Of a stretch of DNA of 64,000 nucleotides, positions 32,205 to 41,425 are shown in pieces; the stretch's first letter is position 1; every line of letters begins with the position of its first letter. The notes below the pieces were generated by a model. It was not told where the DNA came from. It made no database searches and saw only the letters and a program-made list of their open reading frames with translations. Source of the stretch: Streptosporangium canum (lineage in GTDB: Bacteria > Actinomycetota > Actinomycetes > Streptosporangiales > Streptosporangiaceae); contig NZ_FOQY01000030.1 of assembly GCF_900113865.1 (NCBI RefSeq), positions 29,699-93,698 of the forward strand, given 5' to 3'. A program made the position numbers and the translations under genes.

Positions 32205-33199
32205 TCAGCGCTGGTGACCGTGGAGAACCGGGGCCGTCCGGCCGGGTAGTCTGGCCGCCGGCAGCGCGCCGATCACGGCTACGGCGGCGAGGGCCATGAG
32301 AGCGGGGCCCATCGCGGAGGCGAAGGCGTCAGCGGTCCAGTGCGGCCCGTCGCCGTACGGCCGGCCGGCGGGGGCGGTGAGGGTCATCAGCATCGTCGCC
32401 GCGGCGACGCCCAGTGCCGGGCCGACATTCATGGCGGTCTGCTGGAGCCCGCCGGCCACCCCGGCGGTGTCCACGGAGGCGTGGTGCACGACGACGGCTG
32501 TCCCGGTGACCATCACCGCGCTGAAACCGGCGCCCAGCACGAGAAAGCAACCGCTGATCGCCGGGGAGGCCGGTGCCCGGCCGAGCTGGGACAGCAGAAG
32601 GATGCCGAGAGCGAGCAGAGCCATCCCCGCCACGGCCGTTCCGCGTAGCCCCCACCGGCGCAGCAGCACAGCGCAGACCGGCGCGCCCAGCACCATCGTC
32701 ACGGCCAGGGGCAGGACTCTCAGACCGCTCTGCAGCGGGTCCAGCGCGAGGACGTCCTGCAGGAAGTACGTGCCGACGAACAGGGCGCCGAACAGGGACG
32801 CCGACGCGGCCACCAGGATGCCGAGCGCCGAGGCGACCGTTGCCGATCGGAGCACGCTTGACGGCACCAGCGGGCTCGTGGCGCGTCGCTCGTGCCAGGC
32901 GAACGCGCCACCGGTGGCCGCGACGGCGGCAAGCCCGAGCGCGGTCGCCGCCGTCCAGCCGGTTTCCGGTATTTCGACGAGTGTCCGCACCAGGCAGGCC
33001 AGGGCCACCGCGAGCAGGCAGGCGCCGGGCAGGTCGAGCCGGACGCCGGAGGACCTTCCCTGCGCGGGGGGCCGGACGGCGAGGGTCAGCGCGCCGACCG
33101 CGAGCGCGGGCGCCACGTTGAGGTTTCGTCCAGGGCGACGATCATCGCCCCGATGACGCTGCTCGCGAGCGTCAGGCGCCGGTGTCCTTCGGGGCTCAC
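32205..33199 (-). pseudogene. DHA2-family multidrug exporter with an internal deletion
   Basis: The gene began at GTG 33199, overlapping the tetR stop (GTGA), with VSPEGHRRLTLASSVIGAM leading into membrane helix 1 of a 14-helix exporter. After ALDE the frame breaks at about 33120. The next sequence, LNVAPALAVGALTLAV, is the loop that normally follows helix 6. About 130 codons (helices 2 to 6) are absent and the two parts are in different frames. The rest (303 codons) keeps the last eight or so helices intact and open. The 3' part could still be translated, but no complete transporter can be made. It lies in an operon with the TetR gene. Confidence 0.8.
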
Positions 33200-33780
33200 C
33201 CGTTCTCCGGCCCGAGGTGCGCGTCCAGCGCGGCGCGCAGCAGCGGTCCGGCGTCGTCGGCTCCCGTGGCGAGCCGGAGGCTGCCCCACCCCCACAGCTG
33301 GGCGATGCCGTGCAGGTTGGCCCAGAGCGCGCCGGCGACGACCTGTGGCGCGGGGCCGGGCCGGGTCCGCGCCCGGGTGACGAGGTCGGTGAGGATGCCG
33401 AAGAGCGGCAGGCTCACCTCCCGCAGGCCGAGGTGGTCGCTCTCCAGCAGGTCGTGGCGGAACATCAGCTCGAACATGCCGGGGTTGGTCAGTGCGAAGT
33501 CGAGGTAGACGCCTCCCAGCGCCAGGAGCCGGGCCCGGGGGTCCGCCAGGCCTTCCCCCGCCGTCTCGGTGACCCTGGCGGTCAGGTCGGCGAAGCCCTG
33601 ACGCGCGATGGCCGACAGCAGGGCCATGTGGGTCGGGAAGTAATGGCGCGGGGCCCCGTGCGAGACCCCGGCCCGGCGGGCGATCTCACGCAGGGTCAGG
33701 GACTGCGTCCCCTCCCTGGTCACCAGGTCGACTCCGACCTCTATCAGACGGGCCCTTACTCCCATGTCCTGCTCACTCAT
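33196..33780 (-). CDS. TetR-family regulator of the damaged exporter
   Basis: A 194-residue TetR protein: the HTH is TLREIARRAGVSHGAPRHYFPTHMALL (residues about 28-54), with the common TetR_C_33-like ligand domain. Its start codon lies in its own operator, a twin 13-bp palindrome, so tight autorepression is expected. It was translationally coupled (GTGA) to the exporter. With the exporter broken it may be an orphan repressor. Confidence 0.88.
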   Translation of the reverse strand: MSEQDMGVRARLIEVGVDLVTREGTQSLTLREIARRAGVSHGAPRHYFPTHMALLSAIARQGFADLTARVTETAGEGLADPRARLLALGGVYLDFALTNPGMFELMFRHDLLESDHLGLREVSLPLFGILTDLVTRARTRPGPAPQVVAGALWANLHGIAQLWGWGSLRLATGADDAGPLLRAALDAHLGPENG

Positions 33781-33815
33781 AGACAGTGTCTACCAAACCC
33801 GGTAGACACTGTCTA
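33780..33815. promoter_or_regulatory. twin operator of the TetR regulator
   Basis: TAGACAGTGTCTA (33780-33792) and TAGACACTGTCTA (33803-33815) are each 13-bp palindromes. Together they form a perfect 15-bp inverted repeat with a 6-base centre. The first covers the tetR start codon. Centres are 23 bp apart, about two helical turns. Confidence 0.8.
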
Positions 33816-33949
33816 CTTCCGATCCGCCGGAGATCATCTCGGATGTGGCGGCCCCATTACTGTCCGTTGTATTAATGTGACCTTCTGTGTTACCCCTATC
33901 GGGTCGTGCAGCCGGGACCCGCACCGGCCGGCGGAGGCGAGGAGGCACG

Positions 33950-34711
33950 ATGACAGCTGATCCCGACGACCCGGAACGGTCCGGTACGGACCATCTCCGG
34001 CAGGTCCACGACGCGGCGGCCGAGCTCGCGTGGACGGCGGAGGAGATCCGGCGGATCTGCGCGCGCACGACGGCCACGCTGACCGCCGCCGCCACGCGTT
34101 CCCCATGGTTTCCCGCCGGTATCCACTGGAGCCTGCTCCGCGCGCTGACCAACCGCGGGGGGCTCGGTTACGCCTTCGAAGGCGGGCGGTTCGGCGGTCC
34201 GGCCGCCCGCCTGGGCGCGCTGGCCGGGCGGAGCAGCCTCGCCACGCTGGTCGCCGTCACCTCCCTGCGGCTGCGGCTCGCGGGTGTCCTGCACCGGCGT
34301 CCGGAACTGGCCGCCGACCCCGTCATGCGGCGGCTGCTCGACGCGGCCGGCGCGGATCGCGACGTCGAGGCGGTCCGGGCCGTCCGGGCGCTGTGCAGGG
34401 AGAAGGGCGCCACCGGGGCGATCGGCGGCATCGCGCCCGTCTTCGGCGAGGTGCTCGCGATGCGGGCGCTGCTCGACGAGAACCCCTTCAACGACCAGAC
34501 CGGCTGGTCCATCGTGCCGGGCCGGGGATCCTCGGGTCACGGACGGGATGTCGTCCACTCCGCCGGGCCGCGCCGCGCCGCCGTCTCCCCGGCCTCCGCC
34601 GGGCCGCGCCGCTCCAGGAGGCTGCTGCTGGCCGGGGGCCTCGCCGGACTCGTCGCGGCCGTCGCCGTGGCCGCGTGGCGCCGACGCGCCGGCCGGGCCT
34701 CGCGCGGGTGA
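33950..34711 (+). CDS. protein of unknown function with C-terminal membrane anchor
   Basis: A 253-residue protein from ATG at 33950 (GGAGG upstream). The first 200 residues are helical and Ala/Arg-rich without a family I recognise. It contains the segment SPWFPAGIHWSLLRALTNRGG and a middle region IGGIAPVFGEVLAMRALLDENPFNDQTGW. A Pro/Ser/Arg linker leads to one membrane helix (LLLAGGLAGLVAAVAVAAW) and a short basic tail, i.e. a tail-anchored topology. It overlaps the next gene by 4 bases (GTGA), so the pair acts together. Confidence 0.55.
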   Translation: MTADPDDPERSGTDHLRQVHDAAAELAWTAEEIRRICARTTATLTAAATRSPWFPAGIHWSLLRALTNRGGLGYAFEGGRFGGPAARLGALAGRSSLATLVAVTSLRLRLAGVLHRRPELAADPVMRRLLDAAGADRDVEAVRAVRALCREKGATGAIGGIAPVFGEVLAMRALLDENPFNDQTGWSIVPGRGSSGHGRDVVHSAGPRRAAVSPASAGPRRSRRLLLAGGLAGLVAAVAVAAWRRRAGRASRG

Positions 34712-35172
34712 CGGGGATGGGGATGACCCCGGGATACGGAGTGCTCGCCGAGCAACTGGCCGCCGACGCCGCGCGCCTGGCCGATCACGCGGCCAGGCTG
34801 CGCGACCTCGCCGCCCGTGTCCGGGGCAATCCGATCGTGCCCGAGTGGTTCGACGACCTGATCGACGGGCAGATCGCCCGCTGCGCCGCGGCCTCCGCGG
34901 ACCTGACCCGCGCCGCGGCGGCCACCCGTGACCGCGCCGCCGGAGAGCGTGACCGCGCTGCCGGAGAGGGAACCCGCCTCACCAGGGCCGGTGCCGTCCC
35001 CCGCGACCGCGCCCCCGACGCTTCCGGCGTCCCTGGTTCTCCTGCCGCTCCCAGCGTCTCTGCCGCTTCCGGCATCCCTGATGCCCCCGACGTCCCCGAT
35101 TCCCCCAGCGCCCCCGGCGCTCCCGACACCCCCGGCGTCCCGAAGAGGGATGAGCCCGGCCGGTTCCGATGA
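34708..35172 (+). CDS. small Ala/Pro-rich protein of unknown function
   Basis: A 154-residue protein starting at GTG 34708, coupled to the preceding gene. Residues about 5-80 form a likely coiled coil (repeated AARLADHAARLRDLAARVRG-like heptads). The second half is a low-complexity Pro/Ala/Ser/Asp repeat (APxxSxxP units), apparently disordered. The repeat is partly a reflection of biased DNA, so the true end could be earlier. It ends 22 bases before the amine oxidase gene. Confidence 0.45.
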   Translation: MTGMGMTPGYGVLAEQLAADAARLADHAARLRDLAARVRGNPIVPEWFDDLIDGQIARCAAASADLTRAAAATRDRAAGERDRAAGEGTRLTRAGAVPRDRAPDASGVPGSPAAPSVSAASGIPDAPDVPDSPSAPGAPDTPGVPKRDEPGRFR

Positions 35173-35194
35173 GACCACTTTCCGAGGAGGCCCC

Positions 35195-36673
35195 ATGCCC
35201 ACCGACCCCCGCCACTCCCGGCTCGACCACGCGTCCCTCAGCCCCGGCGACGAGCGGGTCCCCCCGCATCTGGTCAGGACGGCGCACGAGGGCCTGCCCG
35301 CCCGGCGGGACACGCCGAAGCGGGTCCTGGTCATCGGCGCGGGCATGGCGGGCCTGGTCGCCGCCTACGAGCTGATGCGCCAGGGGCACGACCCCGTCGT
35401 GCTGGAGGCACAGCAGCGCGTGGGCGGCCGCGTCCACACCCTGCGCGGCTTCGCGGAGGGCCTGTACGCCGAGGCCGGGGCCATGCGCATCCCCCGCGTC
35501 CACGACCTGACGCTGGCCTACTGCCGCGAGTTCGGGCTCGGCCTGCGCCCGTTCGTCATGGGCAACCCCAGGACCCTCGCCTTCATCCAGGGCAGGCGCA
35601 TGACGATGGAGGACCTGAACGCCGATCCGGGCCTGGTGGACTTCGAGCTGGCCGAGCACGAACGCGGCAGGACCTACGAGGAGCTGTGGAACGCGGCCAC
35701 CGCGGAGGTCCGGGAGCGCTACTCGGCCGAGGGAGGCGCCGCCCTCGACCGTCTCTGCGCCGACTACGACCATCACTCGATCCGCAGCTTCCTGCGCGAG
35801 CGCGGCTTCTCCCCGGGGGCCGTCGAACTCTACGGGATCATGAGCTTCCGGGAGGCGAACCTCAACGCCGCGGTGATCGAGCAGTTCCGGGAGATCATCG
35901 GCCGGGCGTTCGAGGACATGCAGGAGATCGTCGGAGGGACCGACCGGCTGCCCCTCGCCTTCTACGAGCGGCTCAAGGAGCGCGTCCGCTTCGGCCACGA
36001 GGTGCACGCGATCGAGCAGGACGACCACTCGGTCACCCTGCACGTCAGGACCGCCGCGGGCCGTACCGAGATGACGGGCGACTACGCCGTGTGCACCATG
36101 CCCTTCTCCGTGCTCCGCGACATCGAGATACGGCCCGCGTTCACCCGGCGCAAGCAGCGGGCGATCAGGGAGCTCAACTACAACGCCTCGACCAAGATCC
36201 TGTTCCAGGTGCGCGAGCGGTTCTGGGAGCGCACCGACGGGATCGTCGGCGGGACCACCGTGACCGACCTGCCCGTCCGCCGGATCTGCTACCCCTCCCA
36301 CTCCGACCCCGACGAGCGCAGGGGCGTTCTGCTCGCCAGCTACACCTGGGGCCAGGACGCGCTGCGGTGGGGTGCCATGAGCAGGGAGAAGCGGATCCAG
36401 CAGGCCGTGGAGGACGTCGCGAAGGTCCACCCGGAGATCGTCGACGCCTTCGAGTTCGGGGTGAGCCACGCCTGGTACGAGGACCCCTTCGCGGCCGGTG
36501 CCTTCGCCCTCTTCGAGCCGCACCAGCAGACGACCCTGCACGAGGCGATCATCCAGCCGGAGGGCCGCGTCCACTTCGCCGGAGAGCACTGCTCCCTCTG
36601 GCACGCCTGGATCGAAGGCGCGCTGGAGTCGGGACTGCGCGCCGCCGCCGCCATCCACGACAGCCCGTCCTGA
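35195..36673 (+). CDS. flavin monoamine / L-amino-acid oxidase
   Basis: A 492-residue FAD enzyme. I start at ATG 35195 (GAGGAGG 5-11 bases before); the longer frame runs through the neighbour's repeat. FAD loops: VLVIGAGMAGLVAAYELM and RVGGRVHT near the N-terminus, then FAEGLYAEAGAMRIP. The C-terminal FAD and active-site motif is HFAGEHCSLWHAWIEGALESG. This is the snake-venom LAAO / tryptophan 2-monooxygenase-like branch, which oxidises amino acids or amines to imines with H2O2 release. No signal peptide. Substrate is not predictable. Confidence 0.88.
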   Translation: MPTDPRHSRLDHASLSPGDERVPPHLVRTAHEGLPARRDTPKRVLVIGAGMAGLVAAYELMRQGHDPVVLEAQQRVGGRVHTLRGFAEGLYAEAGAMRIPRVHDLTLAYCREFGLGLRPFVMGNPRTLAFIQGRRMTMEDLNADPGLVDFELAEHERGRTYEELWNAATAEVRERYSAEGGAALDRLCADYDHHSIRSFLRERGFSPGAVELYGIMSFREANLNAAVIEQFREIIGRAFEDMQEIVGGTDRLPLAFYERLKERVRFGHEVHAIEQDDHSVTLHVRTAAGRTEMTGDYAVCTMPFSVLRDIEIRPAFTRRKQRAIRELNYNASTKILFQVRERFWERTDGIVGGTTVTDLPVRRICYPSHSDPDERRGVLLASYTWGQDALRWGAMSREKRIQQAVEDVAKVHPEIVDAFEFGVSHAWYEDPFAAGAFALFEPHQQTTLHEAIIQPEGRVHFAGEHCSLWHAWIEGALESGLRAAAAIHDSPS

Positions 36674-36758
36674 GACTTTTCCCGGGGGCGGTGGAATCGA
36701 TCAACGAGGCGTGATGTTCGATTGGTCCGTAGGCATACCGCTGATCGTGGAGGTCCCT

Positions 36759-37157
36759 GTGGGCAAGCTGAACGACGACGCGAAAGAACTGCTCAGCCAG
36801 CCGATTCACGCCTGGGTGACGACCGTACGGCCGGACGGATCGCTGCACAGCACCGTCGTGTGGGTGGACGTCGACGGAGACGACGTCATCTTCAACACGG
36901 CCGTCGGTCGCGCCAAGGAGCGCCACCTGCGCAACGACCCCCGGGTGTCGGTGAGCATCCTGGACCCCAAGGACGCCTTCCACCTCGTCAGCGTCTCGGG
37001 CACCGGAGAGCTGGAGCTCGAAGGCGCGGACGCCGTCATCGACGGCCTGGCGAAGAAGTACCTCGGGGTGGACAGCTACCCCTACCGGCAGCCGGGCGAG
37101 CAGCGCATCACGGTCCGGGTGAGGCCTGACCAGGTGATCTACAGCCCGGGGAGCTGA
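36759..37157 (+). CDS. PPOX-class F420-binding split-barrel protein
   Basis: A 132-residue protein from GTG at 36759 (GGAGG 5 bases upstream; ATG at 36714 is the alternative). It is a single pyridoxamine-5'-phosphate-oxidase-type split beta-barrel. The pattern HAWVTTVRPDGSLHSTVVWVDVDGDDVIFNTAVGRAKERHLRNDPRVSVSIL is family-typical: RAKERHLRNDPRV is the cofactor phosphate contact. Such small proteins use F420 or bind FMN/haem and act as reductases or quenchers. Function here is open. Confidence 0.8.
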   Translation: MGKLNDDAKELLSQPIHAWVTTVRPDGSLHSTVVWVDVDGDDVIFNTAVGRAKERHLRNDPRVSVSILDPKDAFHLVSVSGTGELELEGADAVIDGLAKKYLGVDSYPYRQPGEQRITVRVRPDQVIYSPGS

Positions 37158-37232
37158 ACGGCGTTCTCCGGCGCGGCCCGGCCACGAGTAGTCTGCTGCG
37201 ACTGACACGCGACGAACCTGGAGGCGTTCCAC

Positions 37233-37781
37233 ATGGAAGCAAGCGGCGAGGGCACGGCACGGCCGATCACGTTCGTCGGCGAACCGGTGCTGCACCGCCC
37301 GTGTGAGACCGTGACCCGCTTCGACGACGATCTCGCCACGCTGGTCGCGGACATGTTCGCGAGCATGTACGCCGCCGAGGGCGTGGGCCTGGCGGCCAAC
37401 CAGATCGGGATCGGCCTGCGCGTGTTCGTCTACGACTGCCCGGACGAGACCGAGGAGTACCGCAAGGGTGTCGTGGTCAATCCGACGCTGGTGATGCCCG
37501 GACCTGACGAGGAGCACCTGGACGACTACGACGAGGGCTGCCTGTCGGTGCCGGGGCAGCGGGCGTCGCTGGCCCGGCCGGACCGCGCCGTGGTGCACGG
37601 GTTCGACGTGACCGGAGCGCCCGTCACGGTGGAGGGCACCGGCCTGCTGGCCCGCTGCCTGCAGCACGAGACCGACCACCTGGAGGGGCGCCTCTACATC
37701 GACCGGCTCCCGGCCGAGCGGCGCGAGCAGGTCCTGGCGGCCTACGAGCAGGAGCGCGACCAGGCGGCCGTGGCCGGCTGA
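37233..37781 (+). CDS. def: peptide deformylase
   Basis: A 182-residue metalloenzyme removing the N-formyl group from nascent proteins. All three motifs are intact: GVGLAANQIG (I), EGCLSVPG (II, Cys ligand) and QHETDHLEG (III, two His ligands and catalytic Glu). ATG has a CTGGAGG ribosome site. The gene is separate from fmt, and many actinomycetes carry several def copies; this one probably is an accessory or second copy. Confidence 0.95.
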   Translation: MEASGEGTARPITFVGEPVLHRPCETVTRFDDDLATLVADMFASMYAAEGVGLAANQIGIGLRVFVYDCPDETEEYRKGVVVNPTLVMPGPDEEHLDDYDEGCLSVPGQRASLARPDRAVVHGFDVTGAPVTVEGTGLLARCLQHETDHLEGRLYIDRLPAERREQVLAAYEQERDQAAVAG

Positions 37782-37835
37782 GCACCGGCGGGCCCGGGGG
37801 AGGGGATCCTCCGCCGGGCCCGCCTCCCGGCTACC

Positions 37836-38264
37836 ATGTCGCCCGATACCACGACATCGGGAAAGGGCTGGGTGTTGAAGGATCTCGGAGACGGGTTCCG
37901 CGCCTTCTGGCGGGAGCGTCACCTGTCCACGCTGACCACCGTGCGGGCTGACGGCACGCCGCACGTCGTCCCCGTGGGGGTGACGCTGGACGCCGACTCC
38001 GGGATCGCGCGGGTGATCACCTCGGGCGGCTCGCACAAGGTCCGCCACGTGCGCGAGGCCGGAGAAGAGGGCGCGGCGGTCGCCGTCTGCCAGGTGGACG
38101 GGCGCCGCTGGTCGACCCTGGAGGGGCGCGCGGTGATCCGGGAGGACCCGGGGTCGGTCGCCGACGCCGAGCGCCGCTACGCCGAGCGCTACCGGCGGCC
38201 CCGGGAGAATCCGGCCCGCGTCGTGATCGAGATCCGGGTCGGCCGGGTGCTGGGCAATGTCTGA
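37836..38264 (+). CDS. PPOX-class F420-dependent protein
   Basis: A 142-residue split-barrel protein: FWRERHLSTLTTVRADGTPHVVPVGVTLD opens the barrel, SGGSHKVRHVREAGEEGAAVAVCQVDG is the cofactor-side loop, and EGRAVIREDPGSVADAERRYAERYRRPRENP closes it. This fits the TIGR03618 F420-binding group. Start uncertain: ATG 37836 or the GTG 36 bases later. It overlaps cobL by 8 bases, so it sits at the head of the cobL-cobM operon, though no corrin role is known. Confidence 0.8.
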   Translation: MSPDTTTSGKGWVLKDLGDGFRAFWRERHLSTLTTVRADGTPHVVPVGVTLDADSGIARVITSGGSHKVRHVREAGEEGAAVAVCQVDGRRWSTLEGRAVIREDPGSVADAERRYAERYRRPRENPARVVIEIRVGRVLGNV

Positions 38265-39480
38265 CCTCGTCATGGTCGTCGGCATCGGCGCCGACGGCTG
38301 GGCGGGCCTGTCGGCGGCGGCACGGCGCGAGCTGCACGCCGCGGAGGTCCTGATGGGCAGCGCCCGGCAGCTGGCGCTGGTCCCCGAGGCGACCGCCGAG
38401 CGCGTCGCCTGGCCCTCGCCGATGCTCCCGGCCCTGCCCGCGCTGATCGCCTCCCACCGGGGCCGCCGGGTGTGCGTGCTGGCCAGCGGCGACCCCATGT
38501 TCCACGGCATCGGCACGACACTGGTCCGGCTGCTCGGCACGGGCCGGGTCCGGGTGCTGCCTCATCCGTCGTCGGTCTCGCTGGCCTGCGCCAGGCTCGG
38601 CTGGGCCGTCGACCGGGTCGAGGTGGTCAGCGTCGTGACGAGGCCGGTCGAGTCGCTGCACGCCGTGGTCCACCAGGGCCGCCGGGTGCTGGTCCTCAGC
38701 GCCGACGGCCGCACTCCGGCGCGGGTCGCCGCGCTGCTCGCCGCGCGTGGGTACGGCGGGAGCCCGATGACGGTCCTGGAGCGGCTCGGCGGCGCCGGGG
38801 AGCGCGTGATCCACGGTACGGCGGGCGGCTGGTCCCTGCCGGTGGCCCACGACCTCAACGTGGTCGCGGTGGAGTGCCGCGCCGACGCCGGGACCGTGCC
38901 CCTGCCCTGCGTCCCGGGCCTGCCGGACGAGGCCTTCGAGCACGACGGCCAGCTCACCAAGAGCGAGGTGCGCGCGGTGACCCTCTCCCGGCTCGCCCCC
39001 GTCCCCGGCGAGCTGCTGTGGGACGTCGGCGCGGGTGCGGGCAGCGTCGCGATCGAGTGGATGCGCGCTCATCCGGCCAACCGGGCGGTGGCGGTGGACA
39101 GCCATCCCGAGCGGGCCGCGCGGATCTCCCGCAACGCCGCGGGGCTCGGCGTGCCCGGCCTGAACGTGGTGACCGGGCCGGCTCCCGCGGCGCTCGCCGG
39201 GCTGGAGCCGCCCGACGCCGTCTTCATCGGTGGCGGGGTGACCGTCCCCGGAGTGGTGGAGGGGTGCTGGGAGGCGCTGCGGCCCGGCGGCAGGCTGGTC
39301 GCCAACGCGGTCACCGTGGAGTCCGAGGCCGTCCTGGCCTCCTGGCACGGCGAGCTCGGCGGCGACCTGGTCCGGCTGGCGGTCAGCAGGGCGGCACCGG
39401 TCGGCGGCTTCACCGGCTGGCGGCCGATGATGCCCGTGACGACCTGGACGGCGATCAAGCCGGTGGAGGGTGAGCGATGA
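38257..39480 (+). CDS. cobL: precorrin-6Y C5,15-methyltransferase (decarboxylating)
   Basis: A 407-residue CbiE-CbiT fusion. The first half (about 1-200) is the CbiE tetrapyrrole methylase (VVGIGADGWAGLS, SGDPMFHGIG). The second half (about 225-400) is the CbiT SAM domain (WDVGAGAGSVAIEW, AVAVDSHPERAA, FIGGG). It adds methyl groups at C5 and C15 and decarboxylates the C12 acetate side chain. It overlaps both neighbours (8 and 4 bases), in an operon with cobM. Confidence 0.95.
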   Translation: MSDLVMVVGIGADGWAGLSAAARRELHAAEVLMGSARQLALVPEATAERVAWPSPMLPALPALIASHRGRRVCVLASGDPMFHGIGTTLVRLLGTGRVRVLPHPSSVSLACARLGWAVDRVEVVSVVTRPVESLHAVVHQGRRVLVLSADGRTPARVAALLAARGYGGSPMTVLERLGGAGERVIHGTAGGWSLPVAHDLNVVAVECRADAGTVPLPCVPGLPDEAFEHDGQLTKSEVRAVTLSRLAPVPGELLWDVGAGAGSVAIEWMRAHPANRAVAVDSHPERAARISRNAAGLGVPGLNVVTGPAPAALAGLEPPDAVFIGGGVTVPGVVEGCWEALRPGGRLVANAVTVESEAVLASWHGELGGDLVRLAVSRAAPVGGFTGWRPMMPVTTWTAIKPVEGER

Positions 39481-40220
39481 CGGTGCGTTTCATCGGGGCG
39501 GGACCCGGCGCCGCCGACCTGATCACTCTCCGGGGGCAGCGGGCGGTCGCGTCCTCGCCGGTGTGCCTGTACGCCGGGTCCCTGGTCCCGGCCGAGCTGC
39601 TGGAGTGCTGCCCGCGCGGGGCACGGCTGGTGGACACCGCCAGGATGGCTCTGGAGGAGATCGTGGCGGAGATGCTCGCCGCTCACCGGGCCGGCCACGA
39701 CGTGGCCCGGCTGCACTCCGGCGATCCGTCGGTGTTCAGCGCGATGGCCGAGCAGATGCGGCGGCTGGACGCGGCCGGGGTGCCCTACGAGGTGATCCCC
39801 GGCGTGCCCGCGTTCGCCGCCGCCGCGGCGTCGCTGAAGCGGGAGCTCACCGTCCCCGGGGTGGGCCAGACGATCGTGCTGACCCGGACCTCGGTCCGCG
39901 CCACCCCCATGCCCGACGGAGAGGACCTGGACACGCTCGGCCGCAGCCGGGCCACGATGGTCCTCCACCTGGCCGTGCAGCGCGTCGAGGCGGTCGCCGC
40001 GGAGCTGGTCCCCAACTACGGCGCCGACTGCCCGGTGGCCGTGGTGGCGCGGGCCAGCCGGGACGACGAGGTGATCCTGCGCGGCACCCTGGCCGACATC
40101 GCCGGCAAGGTCCATGCCGCCGGAGTCGTCCGCACCGCGGTGATCGTGGTCGGCCGCGTGCTGACCGCTTCGGAGTTCCCCGACAGCCACCTGTACTCGG
40201 CCGCCCGCTGCCGTGACTGA
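39477..40220 (+). CDS. cobM: precorrin-4 C11-methyltransferase
   Basis: A 247-residue tetrapyrrole methylase: VRFIGAGPGAADLITLRG at the N-terminus, RLHSGDPSVFSAMAEQM and IPGVPAFAAAAA for SAM binding. It adds the C11 methyl group to precorrin-4. The ATG overlaps the cobL stop (ATGA). The convergent gene after it is cbiD. Confidence 0.95.
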   Translation: MTVRFIGAGPGAADLITLRGQRAVASSPVCLYAGSLVPAELLECCPRGARLVDTARMALEEIVAEMLAAHRAGHDVARLHSGDPSVFSAMAEQMRRLDAAGVPYEVIPGVPAFAAAAASLKRELTVPGVGQTIVLTRTSVRATPMPDGEDLDTLGRSRATMVLHLAVQRVEAVAAELVPNYGADCPVAVVARASRDDEVILRGTLADIAGKVHAAGVVRTAVIVVGRVLTASEFPDSHLYSAARCRD

Positions 40221-40292
40221 CCCCGGCGCCGGGACCTACCGCCCCACCGCGCCCGGACACCGGCCCCGGCCCGGCCGGTCCGCGTGGCCGGT

Positions 40293-41366
40293 TCAGCCGG
40301 CGCGGCCGACGATCGCTCCCGCGCGGTCGATGACCACCACGTCCACCGCCACGGACGCCTCGCGCAGCACGCCGACGGCCGTCAGGCGGGCGCGCTCGGC
40401 GACCAGGTCGCCCAGCGGCAGCCCCGCCTCCTGGCAGAGCCGGAGCGCGTGCAGGGCCGTGTTGGCCGCCAGCACCCGTCCGGCCAGTGCCTCGCCCCCG
40501 CCCGCCGAGCGGACGATCTCTGCGAGCATCCCCGGATTGACCTGCGAGCGGCCCGAGTGAAGGTCCAGATGGCCGTCGGCGAGCTTGGAGAGCTTGCCGA
40601 TGCCGCCGGCCACGGTCAGCCGCGGCACGGGATGCCTGCGCAGATACTTCAGCACGGCTCCCGCGAAGTCGCCCATGTCGAGCAGCGCGTCCTCCGGCAG
40701 CCCGTACAGCTCGGCCGCCACCCTCTCCGAGGTGCTCCCGGTGCATCCGGCGACGTGCCGGCGGCCGGCCGCCCTGGCCACGTCGATGCCGCGCCGGATG
40801 CTGTCGATCCAGGCCGAACACGAGTACGGCACCACGACGCCGGTCGTGCCGAGGATGGACAGCCCGCCCAGGATCCCCAGCCGGGGGTTCCAGGTCTTCC
40901 TCGCCAGCTCCTCGCCGTGCTCCACCGAGATCTCCACGATCACGTCACCGGTTCCGCCGTGCCGGGCGGCCACCTCGGCGATGTGCTCGCGCATCATCCG
41001 CCGGGGGACCGGGTTGATCGCCGGTTCGCCCACGTCCAGCGGGAGCCCCGGCTTGGTGACGGTGCCGACCCCGGGCCCCGCCGCGAACGCCACGCCGCCG
41101 CCGGGGGCGCCGTGCCGTACCGTCGCGGAGATCAGTGCCCCGTGCGTCACGTCGGGGTCGTCACCGGCGTCCTTGACCACCGCGGCCATGGCCGCGCCGC
41201 CGGTCAGCTCCTCCCTGGCCAGCGCGAACGCCGGGCGCCGCCCCTTGGGCAGCGCGATCTCCACCGGGTCGGGGAAGTCGCCGGTCAGCAGCGCGGTGTA
41301 GGCGGCGGTGGTGGCCGCGGTCGCGCACGCGCCGGTGGTCCATCCGTGGCGTAGGGGCGTGCTCAT
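40293..41366 (-). CDS. cbiD: cobalt-precorrin-5B C1-methyltransferase
   Basis: A 357-residue CbiD, recognised by HGWTTGACATAATTAAY at the N-terminus, GPGVGTVTKPGLPLDVGEPAINP, ILGTTGVVVPYSCSAWIDSI and the C-terminal SQVNPGMLAEIV. CbiD belongs to the cobalt-early (anaerobic) route, where it methylates C1. The aerobic route uses CobF, which I do not see. Here CbiD stands among aerobic-type genes, a mixed set. It is divergent from cobK with 59 bases between. Confidence 0.93.
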   Translation of the reverse strand: MSTPLRHGWTTGACATAATTAAYTALLTGDFPDPVEIALPKGRRPAFALAREELTGGAAMAAVVKDAGDDPDVTHGALISATVRHGAPGGGVAFAAGPGVGTVTKPGLPLDVGEPAINPVPRRMMREHIAEVAARHGGTGDVIVEISVEHGEELARKTWNPRLGILGGLSILGTTGVVVPYSCSAWIDSIRRGIDVARAAGRRHVAGCTGSTSERVAAELYGLPEDALLDMGDFAGAVLKYLRRHPVPRLTVAGGIGKLSKLADGHLDLHSGRSQVNPGMLAEIVRSAGGGEALAGRVLAANTALHALRLCQEAGLPLGDLVAERARLTAVGVLREASVAVDVVVIDRAGAIVGRAG

Positions 41367-41425
41367 GGTTCAAGCATCGGTCGGTACGGCAGGGCGACGC
41401 CCCGCGACGGAGGAAAGGTGACGCA

